Of a stretch of DNA of 64,000 nt, positions 1 to 8,655 are shown in pieces. The notes below the pieces were generated by a model. That model was not told the DNA's origin, did no database searches, and saw nothing but the letters and a program-made list of their open reading frames with translations. The stretch lies in NCBI GenBank assembly GCA_937888775.1, contig CALAQT010000542.1:54864-118863 (forward strand), written 5' to 3'. The number at the start of each line of letters is the position of its first letter. The stretch's first letter is position 1. This stretch comes from an uncultured Actinomycetes bacterium (lineage in GTDB: Bacteria; Actinomycetota; Thermoleophilia; Solirubrobacterales; Solirubrobacteraceae). A program made the position numbers and the translations under genes.

Positions 1-807
1 GCGCACGAAGCGCGGATCCTCGCGCACCTTGACCTGGACGTACAGGTCCCCGGCCGGGCCGCCGCGGTCGCCCGCATGCCCGCGGCCGGTGATTCGCATC
101 CGCTGCCCGTCGTCGATTCCGGCGGGCACGTCGACCGACACCTTGACGCGCTCGGACTTGCGCCCGCGGCCGTGACAGACGTGGCAGGGCTGCTTGGCCA
201 CCCGGCCGTCGCCACCGCACCGATCGCAGGCGGCGGCGCGGACGACCTGCCCGAACGGGGTGCGGGTCACCGCGCGCAGCTCGCCTGAGCCGCCGCACTT
301 GGGGCAGGTCTCGATCGGCGTGCCCGGCTCAGCGCCGTTGCCGTTGCAGTTCTCACAGCGGGAAACCGCCTCGTAGGAGACCTCGACCGCGGCGCCCTGG
401 GCCGCCTGCTTGAGGTCGATCTCGGCGCTGACGCCGACGTCGCCGCCCTGGACCGGGCCGCCCGAGCGCCCACCCCCGAACGTGCCACCGAAGCCGCCGC
501 CACCGAAGAACGCCTCGAAGATGTCGGCGACCGAGCCAAAGCTCTCGAAGTTGGGGGCGTAGCCGCCGCTGCGCAGCCCCTCGTGGCCATAGCGGTCATA
601 GGTGGCACGGCGCTCGGAGTCCGACAGGACCTCGTAGGCCTCGGCCGCCTCCTTGAACTTGTCCTCGGCCTTGGGGTCGTGGCTGTTGACGTCGGGATGC
701 AGCTCGCGCGCCAGGCGGCGAAACGCCTTCTTGATCTCAGCGTCGCTGGCGGAGCGGGAGACGCCGAGCACCTCGTAGTAGTCCCGTGGCATCTGTGAAG
801 CGCTCAT
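1..807 (-). CDS. dnaJ: Chaperone DnaJ (partial, C-terminus beyond left edge)
   Basis: Hsp40 co-chaperone that delivers clients to DnaK and stimulates its ATPase in the cytoplasm. The 269 visible residues show the J domain with HPD at about 37-39, a Gly/Phe-rich linker at about 75-120, and four zinc-binding CxxCxGxG repeats: CENCNGNG (151), CPKCGGSG (168), CDRCGGDG (194) and CHVCHGRG (208). The start of the C-terminal substrate domain follows. The ATG at 807-805 overlaps the hrcA stop as ATGA, so translation is probably coupled. An in-frame ATG five codons later (792) is an alternative start. Only the C-terminal third is missing, through the window edge. Confidence 0.97.
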   Translation of the reverse strand, partial: MSASQMPRDYYEVLGVSRSASDAEIKKAFRRLARELHPDVNSHDPKAEDKFKEAAEAYEVLSDSERRATYDRYGHEGLRSGGYAPNFESFGSVADIFEAFFGGGGFGGTFGGGRSGGPVQGGDVGVSAEIDLKQAAQGAAVEVSYEAVSRCENCNGNGAEPGTPIETCPKCGGSGELRAVTRTPFGQVVRAAACDRCGGDGRVAKQPCHVCHGRGRKSERVKVSVDVPAGIDDGQRMRITGRGHAGDRGGPAGDLYVQVKVREDPRFVR

Positions 808-1814
808 CGTTCGTCGTAGATCTCCGAGACGAACCGCGACAGCTGCGCGGCGGCCGCACGGACCGAGCGGATCGCACCGCCGTAGTCCATCCGCAGCGGG
901 CCGATCACCGACACCGCCCCCAGGCTGCGCTGGGGCAGCCCGTAGCTGGCGGTCACGAGCGCCAGCGAGCGCAGTTCCGGCGCGGCGTTCTCCGCGCCGA
1001 TCCGCACCAGCACGTCGCGCTGGGCCAGCGCCGAGCGCAGCACCGCCAGCATCTGCACGCGGTGCTCGAGCATCGCCATCAGCGAGTTGATCTCGGACAC
1101 GTCGCCGATCCGCTCCATCCGCAGCAGCCGGGCCGTCCCCTCGATGTACAGAGTCGCCTGCGAGACCTCCTCGAGCTCGGTGAAGACCGGAGCCAGCGCG
1201 TTCAGGAAGGCCAGCTCGGTGTTGGACAGGGACGGATCATGGAGGCGCTGATGGAGCATCCGCGCCCCCAGGCCCAGGCCGACGAGACGCTCGTTGAGGT
1301 AGCTGGCAGCCCAATCCGACAGGCCCGTGTCGACGGGCCGGGGGAAGGTGAACAGCCGTTTGGTGACGCCGCCGGTGGAGGTGATCACCACGACCATCAG
1401 CACCTGGGGCTGAAGCGCCAGCACCTCGATGTGGCGGACCGTCGAGGTCTCGATTGGCGGGGCGGTGACGATCGCCAGCAGGTTGGTGACCTGGGACAGG
1501 GTCTCGGTGGTCACCCGCATCGCCTCGTCGAGCTCGCGGCGCACCAGCGACAGCGAGAACACGGGTCCGGTGGGCTCGTCAGGGAGCAGCCGGTCGACGA
1601 AATAGCGGTAGCCGGCTTCGGTGGGCACGCGGCCGGCCGAGGTGTAGGGATGGGCGAGCAGCCCCAGCTCCTCCAGGCTCGCGAGCTCGTGGCGGATCGT
1701 CGAGGGACCCCACTCGACGCCGGTGGAGAGGGACTTGGAGCCCACGGGCGATCCGACTTCGAGGTATTCCTCGACGACCTTTCGCAGCAGCAGTTCCTGA
1801 CGGTCGCTCAGCAC
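804..1814 (-). CDS. hrcA: Heat-inducible transcription repressor HrcA
   Basis: Winged-helix repressor of class I heat-shock genes, which normally binds CIRCE operators and is kept active by GroE. It is 336 aa, the usual length. The N-terminal wHTH ([16 protein letters not shown], about 38-52) is followed by the family signature [16 protein letters not shown]. It begins with GTG at 1814. No Shine-Dalgarno sequence is visible, but TACAAT lies 8 nt upstream, so the message may be leaderless. It overlaps dnaJ by 4 nt, giving the common hrcA-dnaJ pair. I saw no CIRCE-like inverted repeat directly upstream, so autoregulation is not supported by this sequence. Confidence 0.96.
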   Translation of the reverse strand: MLSDRQELLLRKVVEEYLEVGSPVGSKSLSTGVEWGPSTIRHELASLEELGLLAHPYTSAGRVPTEAGYRYFVDRLLPDEPTGPVFSLSLVRRELDEAMRVTTETLSQVTNLLAIVTAPPIETSTVRHIEVLALQPQVLMVVVITSTGGVTKRLFTFPRPVDTGLSDWAASYLNERLVGLGLGARMLHQRLHDPSLSNTELAFLNALAPVFTELEEVSQATLYIEGTARLLRMERIGDVSEINSLMAMLEHRVQMLAVLRSALAQRDVLVRIGAENAAPELRSLALVTASYGLPQRSLGAVSVIGPLRMDYGGAIRSVRAAAAQLSRFVSEIYDER

Positions 1815-1822
1815 GGCTTGAG

Positions 1823-1828
1823 ATTGTA
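1823..1828 (-). promoter_or_regulatory. -10 element of hrcA (TACAAT)
   Basis: TACAAT on the minus strand ends 8 nt before the GTG of hrcA. At this spacing transcription would begin at or next to the start codon. I see no convincing -35 box. Confidence 0.5.
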
Positions 1829-1903
1829 GGTAGGGCGGTGGCGTGATTCGCCCGGCGCGCCGGCGTGGTGGGCGGGGCCAGAGCCGCGGAGCTGTCGCGG
1901 GCC

Positions 1904-2290
1904 CTAGTCCACGACGATCTCGGCCTGGCCGTTGCGGATGATCCGCTTGCCGGCCTGCTGGGCCTCGGAATCGACGACCGCGACGCCGTCGGCGACCTCA
2001 CGCACGGTGCCGGTGACGGTGATCTCCTGCTCCAGCACGCCCATGCCGCGGAACTGCACCGACAGGCGCCGCAGGGTGTCGGGTCCGCCGAAGTGCTCGG
2101 TGTGCGCGCGGGCGACCTGCGCCATCATCCACAGCCCGTGCAGGATCTTGCCGGGCAGGCCGACCTGCTGAGCGAACTGCTCGTCGATGTGGATCGGGTT
2201 GAAGTCCCCAGAAGCGCCGGCGTAGCGGATCGTCACATACTTATCGGGGGTCACCTTGAGCGTGAACTGCTCGCCAGGCTCGACGCTCAC
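1904..2290 (-). CDS. MaoC-like (R)-hydratase subunit, HadB-like
   Basis: Single hot-dog domain enoyl hydratase / 3-hydroxyacyl dehydratase subunit of 128 aa. The hydratase-2 motif is visible as GDFNPIHIDEQFA at about residue 28, with the catalytic Asp/His pair typical of MaoC/HadB. By family it would act on 3-hydroxyacyl thioesters in fatty-acid synthesis or breakdown, as a heterodimer with the upstream gene. It starts with GTG at 2290, whose GTGA overlaps the stop of the partner, so the two are translationally coupled. The partner lacks this hydratase motif, matching the HadA (non-catalytic) / HadB (catalytic) split known in mycobacteria. The exact substrate is not readable from sequence. 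Confidence 0.85.
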   Translation of the reverse strand: MSVEPGEQFTLKVTPDKYVTIRYAGASGDFNPIHIDEQFAQQVGLPGKILHGLWMMAQVARAHTEHFGGPDTLRRLSVQFRGMGVLEQEITVTGTVREVADGVAVVDSEAQQAGKRIIRNGQAEIVVD

Positions 2291-2730
2291 GAGGTCCCCC
2301 TGACGATGTTCGTCCAGGTTCCCGTGCAGACCGTCTCGCCCCGCTGGTTGACCGACACCGACTCGAACACGTAAAAGCCCATCCCCCCGCGCTCGGCGAT
2401 CTCCTTGACGCTCGTGGTGGTGGTGACCTCATCGCCGGCGATCACCAGCGGTCCCCAGTGAAACTCCTGGCCGCCATGGACCATCATCGCGAAGTTGATC
2501 CCGACCTCGGGGTCAAACAGCAGCGGCGCGACCGCGCGTCCGGCGTACACGACGGCGAACATGGGCGGCGCGACGACGTCGGCGTGGCCGGCTGCGCGTG
2601 CGGCCTCGTGGTCGATGTGAAGCGGGTTGGTTTCGCCGACGGCATGCGCGTACTCCTTGATCTTCTCGCGCCCGACGGCATAGACCTCGGACGGGTAGCG
2701 CTTTCCGACAGCAGCGGTGTTGATCGACAC
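2287..2730 (-). CDS. MaoC N-terminal (FAS1-like) dehydratase subunit, HadA-like
   Basis: 147-aa hot-dog protein of the FAS1-like dehydratase type (VGKRYPSEVYAVGREKI near the N-terminus, then NPLHID and PPMFAVVY). It is the stabilising partner of the following HadB-like subunit and overlaps it by 4 nt. I chose GTG at 2730 because it gives the family-typical N-terminus and has TAGACT 8 nt upstream. TTG at 2757 or GTG at 2754 would add nine or eight residues. The C-terminal fragment of an SDR lies immediately upstream, so this was probably once a reductase-dehydratase operon. Confidence 0.82.
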   Translation of the reverse strand: MSINTAAVGKRYPSEVYAVGREKIKEYAHAVGETNPLHIDHEAARAAGHADVVAPPMFAVVYAGRAVAPLLFDPEVGINFAMMVHGGQEFHWGPLVIAGDEVTTTTSVKEIAERGGMGFYVFESVSVNQRGETVCTGTWTNIVRGTS

Positions 2731-2738
2731 GAAGCGGC

Positions 2739-2744
2739 AGTCTA
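2739..2744 (-). promoter_or_regulatory. -10 element of the HadA-like gene (TAGACT)
   Basis: TAGACT on the minus strand lies 8 nt before GTG 2730. The arrangement repeats that of hrcA, holA and others here and supports the shorter, leaderless start. Confidence 0.45.
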
Positions 2745-2758
2745 AGTGGAGCACCAAG

Positions 2759-2851
2759 TCAGATGATCACCGGCACCGAGCCGCCGTCGACCGACCAGGC
2801 CGCGCCCGAGACATTCGCGGCCGCCTCCGAGCACAGGAACGCGATAACCCA
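2759..2851 (-). pseudogene. C-terminal remnant of a short-chain dehydrogenase/reductase
   Basis: The minus-strand frame ending with TGA at 2761-2759 encodes about 30 residues with the typical SDR C-terminus: AFLCSEAAANVSGAAWSVDGG, matching the family pattern FLaSdeAs.vtG..w.VDGG. No Rossmann motif or active-site Tyr-Lys precedes it, and the region upstream is occupied by the opposite-strand DUF1707 gene. I read it as a FabG-like reductase truncated by rearrangement, once co-transcribed with the dehydratase pair. Homology rests on the short motif only. Confidence 0.65.
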
Positions 2852-2922
2852 GCCGCGATCGAGCCGTTGCGTTGAGTCGTGGATGGCCGGATCGAGCCAT
2901 TGCGCCCGTCCCGCCCGCGCGC

Positions 2923-2928
2923 TAGCCT
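2923..2928 (+). promoter_or_regulatory. -10 element of the DUF1707 gene (TAGCCT)
   Basis: TAGCCT ends 7 nt before the GTG at 2936. There is no Shine-Dalgarno sequence in the gap, so this is a leaderless arrangement. Confidence 0.45.
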
Positions 2929-2935
2929 CCGTTAC

Positions 2936-3424
2936 GTGGCCAAGCACGGCAGCCTGAGAGCATCAGACGCCGATCGAGATCAGATCGTCGATCGGCTGCG
3001 GATGGCGTCGGCCGAGGGACGGCTCGCCGCCCACGAGCTTGAGACTCGGGTGACCACGGCGCTGCGAGCCCGCACCTACGCCGAACTCGAGGCGACGGTT
3101 TCCGATCTGCCCGGCGCCGGCCGGATGACGGGACCGTCGGCCGCCGGCTGGGCAGTCTCTACCGTGCGCGCGCATCCTGCCCTGCTGCTGCTGGCGATCC
3201 CGGTGGGGATGGTCGTGGCCGCGACGCTGATTGCGCTGACGACGATCTGGGCGCTGGTGATGGTGGCGATGTTCACCCTCGGGCACCGGGGCCACATGTA
3301 CCGCGGACCGTGGAATTACGGATCCCGGGAACGCTTCACACCGCCGGCGGGACGTTACGGAGCGACCGCCGGGCGCTTCGGGGCGTCACGTGGGCCGGGC
3401 CGGCGCCGCGGCTACTCGGCCTGA
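2936..3424 (+). CDS. DUF1707 membrane protein
   Basis: Protein of 162 aa with an N-terminal DUF1707 (SHOCT-like) domain: LRASDADRDQIVDRLR, EGRLAAHELETRV and TYAELEATVSDLPG at about residues 6-55. A strongly hydrophobic segment at about 78-108 (one long or two short helices) and an Arg/Gly/Tyr-rich tail follow. The family is common in actinobacteria and of unknown function, usually linked to the membrane or cell wall. GTG 2936 is preferred to ATG 2879 because the domain begins there and TAGCCT stands 7 nt before it. The 3' end lies inside a 35-bp tandem duplication shared with the convergent methyltransferase gene. Confidence 0.8.
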   Translation: MAKHGSLRASDADRDQIVDRLRMASAEGRLAAHELETRVTTALRARTYAELEATVSDLPGAGRMTGPSAAGWAVSTVRAHPALLLLAIPVGMVVAATLIALTTIWALVMVAMFTLGHRGHMYRGPWNYGSRERFTPPAGRYGATAGRFGASRGPGRRRGYSA

Positions 3425-3469
3425 CGACTGACCCCCGGCGCCGCCGCTACTCGGCCCGACGACTGACCC
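3400..3469. repeat. 35-bp tandem duplication at convergent gene ends
   Basis: Two adjacent 35-bp units (3400-3434 and 3435-3469) differ at only two positions. Unit 1 carries the stop codon of the DUF1707 gene, where unit 2 has CGA instead of TGA. Unit 2 carries the stop of the opposite methyltransferase frame. The duplication is therefore recent. Confidence 0.85.
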
Positions 3470-4196
3470 GCCAGACCACGCCCTCCATCAGCATCGCCCG
3501 GCGGTTGACCGTGTAGCGGTGCCGGTAGCGGCGGCGCGTGAGCTCCTGCGCCCGGGTGACGCCCAGTTCGCCTAGCCACGTCTGTTCGGTCACGAGGTCC
3601 GGCTGCGCGGTGGCGTCACGCATGTAGGCGATCACCGCGTCGGGCGCCAGCCGCCTCATGGCGGTGATCAGCGCGGCCGGTGGAATGTGCTGGGGACCGA
3701 CCCCGACCGGGGCCACGCAGGTGAGGGCGTTGGGCGCCAGCTCGGCGATCGTGCGCTCCTGGTTGGTGAGAGGTCGACCAGATCGGTGATCAGATAGGCG
3801 TCATAGACGTCCGGTCGATCGCGCAGCGCGGCCTCGCGGGCGGCCGGTTCCAGGTCGGTGGCGATCACCGGGCGCATCCCCAGCGCGGCCAGGCCCGCCG
3901 GAGATTCCGTTGCCCGCGCCGATGTCGAGCACCCGAACCTGCGAGCGCTCCCAGCCGAGGCTGTCCGTGGCACCGGCCAGCATCGACCCGCTCTCCTCCG
4001 GCGAGCGGCAGCCCAGGCGGCGCTGGACGACCTCCTCGTACAAGCCGGGAAGGGCGTAGACACGGTCGTAGTCGTGCAGGCACAGCTCCTCGGTGCGGCC
4101 GTCGTCGAAATGCACGAGGATCCGCTCGCGTCCGATCTGAGGGTCCGCCTGGGGCGGGATCTCGACCGTGAAGGGGCGCCCCTCCGTGGTCGTCAA
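3447..4196 (-). pseudogene. SAM-dependent methyltransferase with two compensating frameshifts
   Basis: The minus strand encodes a class I methyltransferase in three frame segments. The first (about 4196-3900) holds the SAM-binding motif VLDIGAGNGISG. The second (about 3895-3775) continues with LAALGMRPVIATDLEPAAREAA, shown here only by its start and end. The third (about 3770-3447) begins near LTNQERTIAEL and runs to a plausible C-terminus. The shifts are one surplus base in a G run near 3895 and one missing base near 3772, so the net frame is kept. Either two indels broke the gene or the assembly has two base errors. TTG 4196 is the likeliest start. Target unknown. The gene follows lepA across a palindromic repeat. 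Confidence 0.75.
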
Positions 4197-4208
4197 GGCC
4201 TCACCCCC

Positions 4209-4297
4209 GTGGCAATCGCCCGCAGGGCGCGGGACGGACATTGCCGTGGCAATCGCCCCCCGGGCGATTGCCACAAGGGATCGCCCCCTGGGCGATC
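4209..4297. repeat. Cluster of REP-like palindromes (family A) after lepA
   Basis: Unit at 4246-4274: a 13-bp perfect stem (GTGGCAATCGCCC with its complement) around a CCC loop. Unit at 4279-4297: GATCGCCC-CCT-GGGCGATC. A degenerate third copy starts at 4209 and repeats the left arm GTGGCAATCGCCCG. The cluster begins 7 nt after the lepA stop. A near-identical pair follows valS at 37.86 kb. The stems could act as transcript 3'-end hairpins, although no U tract follows. Confidence 0.85.
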
Positions 4298-4303
4298 ACC
4301 CGA

Positions 4304-6115
4304 TCACCCCTTCTCGCCGAGCTCCAGCACCGCCAGGAACGCCTCCTGGGGAACCTCGATCCGGCCCACCTGCTTCATCCGCTGCTTGCCCTTCTTCTGC
4401 GCCTCCAGCAGCTTGCGCTTGCGCGAGATGTCACCGCCGTAGCACTTGGCGATCACGTCCTTACGGTAGGCCTTGATCGTCTCCCGGGCCACGATCCGCG
4501 AGCCGATCGCCGCCTGGATCGGCACGTCGTACTGCTGGCGCGGGATCTTCTGGCGGAGCTTCTCGGTCAGCGTCCGGCCGGCCTCCTGGGCCTTGGAGCG
4601 GTGTACGAGCATTGACAGGGCGTCGATCGGGTCGCCGGCCAGCAGGATGTCGAGCTTGACCAGATCTGACTCACGCAGGCCGATCAGGTCGTAGTCCAGC
4701 GAGGCGTAGCCGCGCGTGCGGGACTTCAGCTGGTCGAAGAAGTCCAGCACGATCTCGGCCAGCGGCAGGTCGTAGGTCATCTGCACGCGCTCAGGCGAGA
4801 GGAAGTGCATGCCGGAGTGCTCGCCGCGGCGCTCCTGGCAGAGCTCCATGATCTGACCGACGAACTCCTTGGGGGACAGGATCGAGGCGCGGATGAACGG
4901 CTCACGGACCTCGGCCACGCGGGAGGGATCGGGCATGTCGTTGGGGCTGTGGACGGGCACGACGCTGCCGTCGGTGAGCGTCACCTCGTACTCGACCGAC
5001 GGCATCGTGGCCATCAACTCCAGGTCGTACTCGCGCTCCAGGCGCTCACGCACGATGTCCATGTGCAGCAGGCCGAGAAAACCGCAGCGAAAGCCAAACC
5101 CCAGCGCCTCGGACGTTTCAGGCTCCCAGCTCAGCGCCGCGTCGTTGAGGGTCAGCTTCTCCAGCGCGTCGCGCAGATCCGGATAGGCGTCGGAATCGAT
5201 CGGGAACAGGCCGCAGAAGACCATCGGCTTGACCTCCCGGTAGCCGGGCAGCGGCTCGGTGGCCGGTCTGACCTTGCTGGTCAGCGTGTCGCCCACGCGC
5301 AGCCGAGTGACGTCCTTGATCCCGGTGATCAGAAAGCCGACCTCGCCGGCGCTGAGCGCCTTGGCTGAGATCATCTGGGGCGTGAAGAAGCCGATGTCGT
5401 CGATCTCGGCCTCGGTCCCCGCCTGCATCGCGCGGATTCCCTCACCCTTGGTGAAGGTGCCGTCGACGACGCGGATGTAGGCGATCACGCCGCGATACTG
5501 GTCGTACTCGGAGTCGAAGATCAGCGCGCGGGGCGGGGCCGCGAGGTCACCGCTGGGCGGCGGAACGCGCGCGATCAGCTCGTCGAGCACCTCGGTGACG
5601 CCCTCGCCGGTCTTCGCGCTGATCCGCCTGACCTGGGCCGCCGGCTCTCCCAGCAGGTCGGCCACCTCCTCGGCCACCCGCTCGGGCTCGGCGCCGGGCA
5701 GATCGACCTTGTTCAGGCATGGGATCAGCTCGAGTCCGGCCTCGACCGCCAGGTAGGTGTTGGCCACCGTCTGAGCCTCGACTCCCTGCGAGGCGTCTAC
5801 GACCAGCAGCGCCCCCTCGCACGCCGCCAGCGACCGTGAGACCTCATAGGTGAAGTCCACGTGCCCGGGGGTGTCGATCAACTGCAGCTGGTAGGTCTGG
5901 CCATCGTGAGCCGACTCGTAGTAGACGCGGACAGCCTGCGCCTTGATCGTGATCCCCCGCTCGCGTTCGAGGTCCATCGAATCGAGCAGCTGCGCGCGCA
6001 TCGCCCGCGGGTCCACAGTGTGGGTCAGCTCCAGGATGCGATCGGCCAGCGTCGACTTGCCGTGGTCGATATGGGCGATGATCGAGAAGTTGCGGATGTG
6101 AGCCTGGTCGGCCAT
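4304..6115 (-). CDS. lepA: Elongation factor 4 (LepA) GTPase
   Basis: Ribosome-associated translational GTPase, 603 aa, full family length. The G-domain motifs are all present: [10 protein letters not shown] (G1, about 13), RGITIKAQA (switch I), DTPGHVDF (G3) and [10 protein letters not shown] (G4). EF-G-like domains and the LepA-specific C-terminal domain follow ([19 protein letters not shown] near the end). ATG 6115 gives the canonical N-terminus; the open frame upstream of it is an overlap with the neighbouring gene. TACCCT lies 9 nt before the ATG and no Shine-Dalgarno sequence is seen. By family it acts on stalled or mispositioned ribosomes. Confidence 0.97.
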   Translation of the reverse strand: MADQAHIRNFSIIAHIDHGKSTLADRILELTHTVDPRAMRAQLLDSMDLERERGITIKAQAVRVYYESAHDGQTYQLQLIDTPGHVDFTYEVSRSLAACEGALLVVDASQGVEAQTVANTYLAVEAGLELIPCLNKVDLPGAEPERVAEEVADLLGEPAAQVRRISAKTGEGVTEVLDELIARVPPPSGDLAAPPRALIFDSEYDQYRGVIAYIRVVDGTFTKGEGIRAMQAGTEAEIDDIGFFTPQMISAKALSAGEVGFLITGIKDVTRLRVGDTLTSKVRPATEPLPGYREVKPMVFCGLFPIDSDAYPDLRDALEKLTLNDAALSWEPETSEALGFGFRCGFLGLLHMDIVRERLEREYDLELMATMPSVEYEVTLTDGSVVPVHSPNDMPDPSRVAEVREPFIRASILSPKEFVGQIMELCQERRGEHSGMHFLSPERVQMTYDLPLAEIVLDFFDQLKSRTRGYASLDYDLIGLRESDLVKLDILLAGDPIDALSMLVHRSKAQEAGRTLTEKLRQKIPRQQYDVPIQAAIGSRIVARETIKAYRKDVIAKCYGGDISRKRKLLEAQKKGKQRMKQVGRIEVPQEAFLAVLELGEKG

Positions 6116-6124
6116 CTGCCATCT

Positions 6125-6130
6125 AGGGTA
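6125..6130 (-). promoter_or_regulatory. -10 element of lepA (TACCCT)
   Basis: TACCCT on the minus strand lies 9 nt before the lepA ATG, in the short gap to the preceding gene. Confidence 0.35.
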
Positions 6131-6164
6131 GGCCCCCCGACGCGGGTGCGAGCGTTGGTGGCCG

Positions 6165-6695
6165 CTACCGAGGGCCCGCGCCGGCGGCGCCGTGGTGATG
6201 CTCGTGCTCGTGGTGCACCCGGCGGCTGATGAATTGCGGCAGCAGGCCCAGCTCGTCCAGCGCTCCGCGACCGGCGACGCCCATCGTGAGCACGCCCGCG
6301 AAGATGGCGACGGCATCGATCGACTTGCGCCCTTGCTTGTCCCAGTAGTCGTCCTGCAGGTCGAGCCACAGCGCAAACTCGTCGAGCGTCAGCGCCGAGG
6401 CGATGCCGTAGGTGGTCGCGGTGATGCGCGAGGCCCACTCGGGCGACCTCATACCCAGCCCGAACCGATAGGTCCATAGGTAGCCGACGCCGAGCAGGCC
6501 GAAGATCCCGAACGTGCTGTGGTGGATGTGACGCCCGCCGGCGCTGATGTTCCTGAACGGGCCGACGTTGGCCCGGATCGCGTGGGTGACCCCGCGGGCG
6601 ACCGCGAACGCCGTCGTGAAGCCGACCGCGCTCAGGAACGCGCGCTCCTTGCGAGGTTCGGTGAGGTGGCGCGCGTAGAGGCCCCTGAGCTGCAC
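6165..6695 (-). CDS. Conserved integral membrane protein, function unknown
   Basis: 176-aa protein with several hydrophobic stretches: [33 protein letters not shown] and [15 protein letters not shown]. Polar segments include [11 protein letters not shown] and a His-rich C-terminus ([11 protein letters not shown]) that could bind metal. I recognise no characterised family. GTG 6695 was chosen because TAGCAT sits 7 nt upstream and the frame before it belongs to the overlapping murJ region. It lies 2 nt after the murJ stop and upstream of lepA, all on the minus strand, so co-transcription with murJ is possible. Confidence 0.7.
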   Translation of the reverse strand: MQLRGLYARHLTEPRKERAFLSAVGFTTAFAVARGVTHAIRANVGPFRNISAGGRHIHHSTFGIFGLLGVGYLWTYRFGLGMRSPEWASRITATTYGIASALTLDEFALWLDLQDDYWDKQGRKSIDAVAIFAGVLTMGVAGRGALDELGLLPQFISRRVHHEHEHHHGAAGAGPR

Positions 6696-6697
6696 GT

Positions 6698-8326
6698 TCA
6701 GGATGCTACGCGGCCGCGCAGGCGTCCAAGGATCAGCGACTCGATCTGGCGCGCCTCCGGGATCCGCATCAACAGCACGAGCCGGGCGTAGAGGGCCACG
6801 GCGACCGTCAGCGCGATCCCGATCGACAGGATCTGGGCGATCAGTGACAGGCCCAGGAGGCTGTCGAGCCCCTTCCAGAGCAGGTATCCGACCGCGGTGA
6901 TGATCGCCGTGGCGATCACGATGCGCACCGTGATCATCGTCGTCTGAGCGCCCTCCAGGCGGCCGTTGAAGCCGACCCGCAGCCGGCGCAGCTGCAGGGC
7001 GGTCATGACGATGTTGGCCGACACCGTGCCGATCACGAGGCCCGGGATGCCCAGCGGCTTGTAGAGCGCCAGCGAGACGATGATGTCCACGACCATGTTC
7101 ATCGCCGCCAGCCCGGTCGGGATCCACGGTCGCCTGAGGGCGAAGAACGTCCGGCTCAGAAGCAGGTTGACCCCCGCGAACGGAAGGCTGAAGGCAAACC
7201 AGAACAGCGCCGTGGAGACCAGGTGGGTGGAGAACGAGTGAAACACGCCGTGTTGGTAGACCAGCCGGGTGATCGGCGTCGCCAGCACCGCCATCAGCGC
7301 CGCCGACGGGATCAGCAGCAGGTTGATCTGGCGGATGCCGTTGCCAAGGGTCTGGCGCATGCCCACGACTTCCCGCCGGTGGGCCAGGCGGCTGAGCGTC
7401 GGAAACAGGACCGTCGCCACCGCAACGCTGAACACGCCCTGGGGCAGCATGTAGATCCGGAAGGCGTCGTTGATCGCGGCCGGTGCGTGGGAGGAGACGA
7501 GCGTGCCCAGTCCGGCGTTGAGGAACACATCGAGGTTGATGATCCCGATGCTCATCGTCACCGGCAGGAACAGGATCAGCACCTGCCGGATGCGCGCGTC
7601 GCGCCAATTCAGCGTGAACGACAGGCGAAAGTCGATCCGGCGCAGCGCCGAGGCGATCAGCAGCAGCTGCACGACGGTCGCGACCAGCCAGGCGATCGCG
7701 TACGCGTAGACGGCGTTCGGCCCGTGAAAGCGGCCGTGCAGGCCCACCAGGAGCACGATGATCACGACGTTCCAGACCGCGGGGGCCAGCGCCGGGATCG
7801 AGAACTCGTCGTAGGACTGCAGGATCCCCACCAGCAGGCCGGTCAGGCTCAGCAGCAGCACTACCGGGAACAGGACGCGCGAGAGCCCGACCGTGAGCGC
7901 GGTCGCCGAGGCGCTGAACGTGCCGGTGAACAGCGGCATGATCACCCCCGCCACCCCCATCCACACCAGCGTCAACGCGCCCAGCATGACGAGGATCAGC
8001 CAGAACAGCTCGGAGGCGAGCCGAAACGCCTCCCGCTTGCGCCCGTCCTGCATGAGCTCCGTGAACACCGGCACGAACGCGGCCGACAGTGCCGCCTGCG
8101 AGAACAGATTGCTGAACAGGTTGGGGACCTGGGAGGCGACCGTAAATGCAGAAGCGGCGGCCGAGGTGGCGAAGAAGCCCGCCTGCACGACCTCGCGTCC
8201 GAGCCCGGCGATTCGAGACAATGCCGTGGCGAGTGCGAAGATCGCCGTGCTGAGCGCGATCCGGCGGCGCGGCGGCGGCGGGGGCGACCTGGTCGACTCC
8301 CCCGTTGCGTTGCTCTCGACGGACAC
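6698..8326 (-). CDS. murJ: Lipid II flippase MurJ (MviN family)
   Basis: Integral membrane protein of 542 aa with about 14 hydrophobic segments, of the MOP superfamily, which moves lipid II across the membrane for peptidoglycan synthesis. Family-typical segments include ALSRIAGLGREVVQAGFFA near the N-terminus, VPNLFSNLFSQAALSAAFVPVF and RTFFALRRPWIPTGL. The start at GTG 8326 follows the TACTAT element by 9 nt and leaves a proline-rich cytoplasmic tail (SPPPPPRRR). The upstream part of the open frame is intergenic. It is divergent from rpsT and sits about 55 bp from it. Confidence 0.93.
   Translation of the reverse strand: MSVESNATGESTRSPPPPPRRRIALSTAIFALATALSRIAGLGREVVQAGFFATSAAASAFTVASQVPNLFSNLFSQAALSAAFVPVFTELMQDGRKREAFRLASELFWLILVMLGALTLVWMGVAGVIMPLFTGTFSASATALTVGLSRVLFPVVLLLSLTGLLVGILQSYDEFSIPALAPAVWNVVIIVLLVGLHGRFHGPNAVYAYAIAWLVATVVQLLLIASALRRIDFRLSFTLNWRDARIRQVLILFLPVTMSIGIINLDVFLNAGLGTLVSSHAPAAINDAFRIYMLPQGVFSVAVATVLFPTLSRLAHRREVVGMRQTLGNGIRQINLLLIPSAALMAVLATPITRLVYQHGVFHSFSTHLVSTALFWFAFSLPFAGVNLLLSRTFFALRRPWIPTGLAAMNMVVDIIVSLALYKPLGIPGLVIGTVSANIVMTALQLRRLRVGFNGRLEGAQTTMITVRIVIATAIITAVGYLLWKGLDSLLGLSLIAQILSIGIALTVAVALYARLVLLMRIPEARQIESLILGRLRGRVAS
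6703..6708 (-). promoter_or_regulatory. -10 element (TAGCAT) inside the 3' end of murJ
   Basis: TAGCAT on the minus strand lies 7 nt before GTG 6695 and within the last codons of murJ, suggesting an internal promoter for the downstream membrane protein gene. Confidence 0.4.
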
Positions 8327-8335
8327 GAGCGCGCT

Positions 8336-8341
8336 ATAGTA
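8336..8341 (-). promoter_or_regulatory. -10 element of murJ (TACTAT), overlapping a plus-strand TATAGT
   Basis: On the minus strand TACTAT lies 9 nt before the murJ GTG. On the plus strand the overlapping hexamer TATAGT (8335-8340) is a plausible -10 for rpsT, which starts at 8381. The two divergent promoters would share these bases. Confidence 0.4.
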
Positions 8342-8350
8342 CGCGCCCTT

Positions 8351-8368
8351 GCCGCGGCCAACCGCGGC
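8351..8368 (+). promoter_or_regulatory. Hairpin in the rpsT leader
   Basis: GCCGCGG and its complement CCGCGGC flank a CCAA loop (7-bp stem, 4-nt loop), 12 nt before the rpsT ATG. The position is suitable for translational control of S20, but no binding is shown. Confidence 0.45.
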
Positions 8369-8380
8369 TGCTTTTACGTT

Positions 8381-8641
8381 ATGGCCAACATCCACTCACA
8401 GAAGAAGCGGATCCTGCGCGCCGAGCGTGAGCGGCTTGAGAATCGCCGCTACACCTCGACGATCAAGACCTACTTCCGGCGGCTGGAAGCTGCGATCGCC
8501 GGCGACGACGCCGAGGTTGCCGAGCGCGAGCATCGCGAGTTGGTCAAGACGATCGACAAGGCCGTCAAGCGCGGGGCGCTGCACCGCAACACCGGCGCTC
8601 GCAAGAAGTCGCGCGCGGCGCGGCTGCGCAAGACCGCCTGA
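8381..8641 (+). CDS. rpsT: 30S ribosomal protein S20
   Basis: 86-aa basic, helical protein that binds 16S rRNA early in 30S assembly. Family features are MANIHSQKKRILRAERERL at the N-terminus, STIKTYFRR, and the basic C-terminus KSRAARLRKTA. It starts with ATG at 8381 with a small GC-rich hairpin just before it and no clear Shine-Dalgarno sequence. It is divergent from murJ and convergent with holA, a common neighbourhood for rpsT. Confidence 0.97.
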   Translation: MANIHSQKKRILRAERERLENRRYTSTIKTYFRRLEAAIAGDDAEVAEREHRELVKTIDKAVKRGALHRNTGARKKSRAARLRKTA

Positions 8642-8655
8642 CCCGGACTCTGCCG

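Noticed and set aside
1815..1903. CIRCE operator upstream of hrcA
   Set aside because: No TTAGCACTC/GAGTGCTAA-like inverted repeat is present in the interval.
6702..7964. Upstream extension of the small membrane protein frame through murJ
   Set aside because: The extension is an alternative-frame reading of murJ; the real product begins near 6695.
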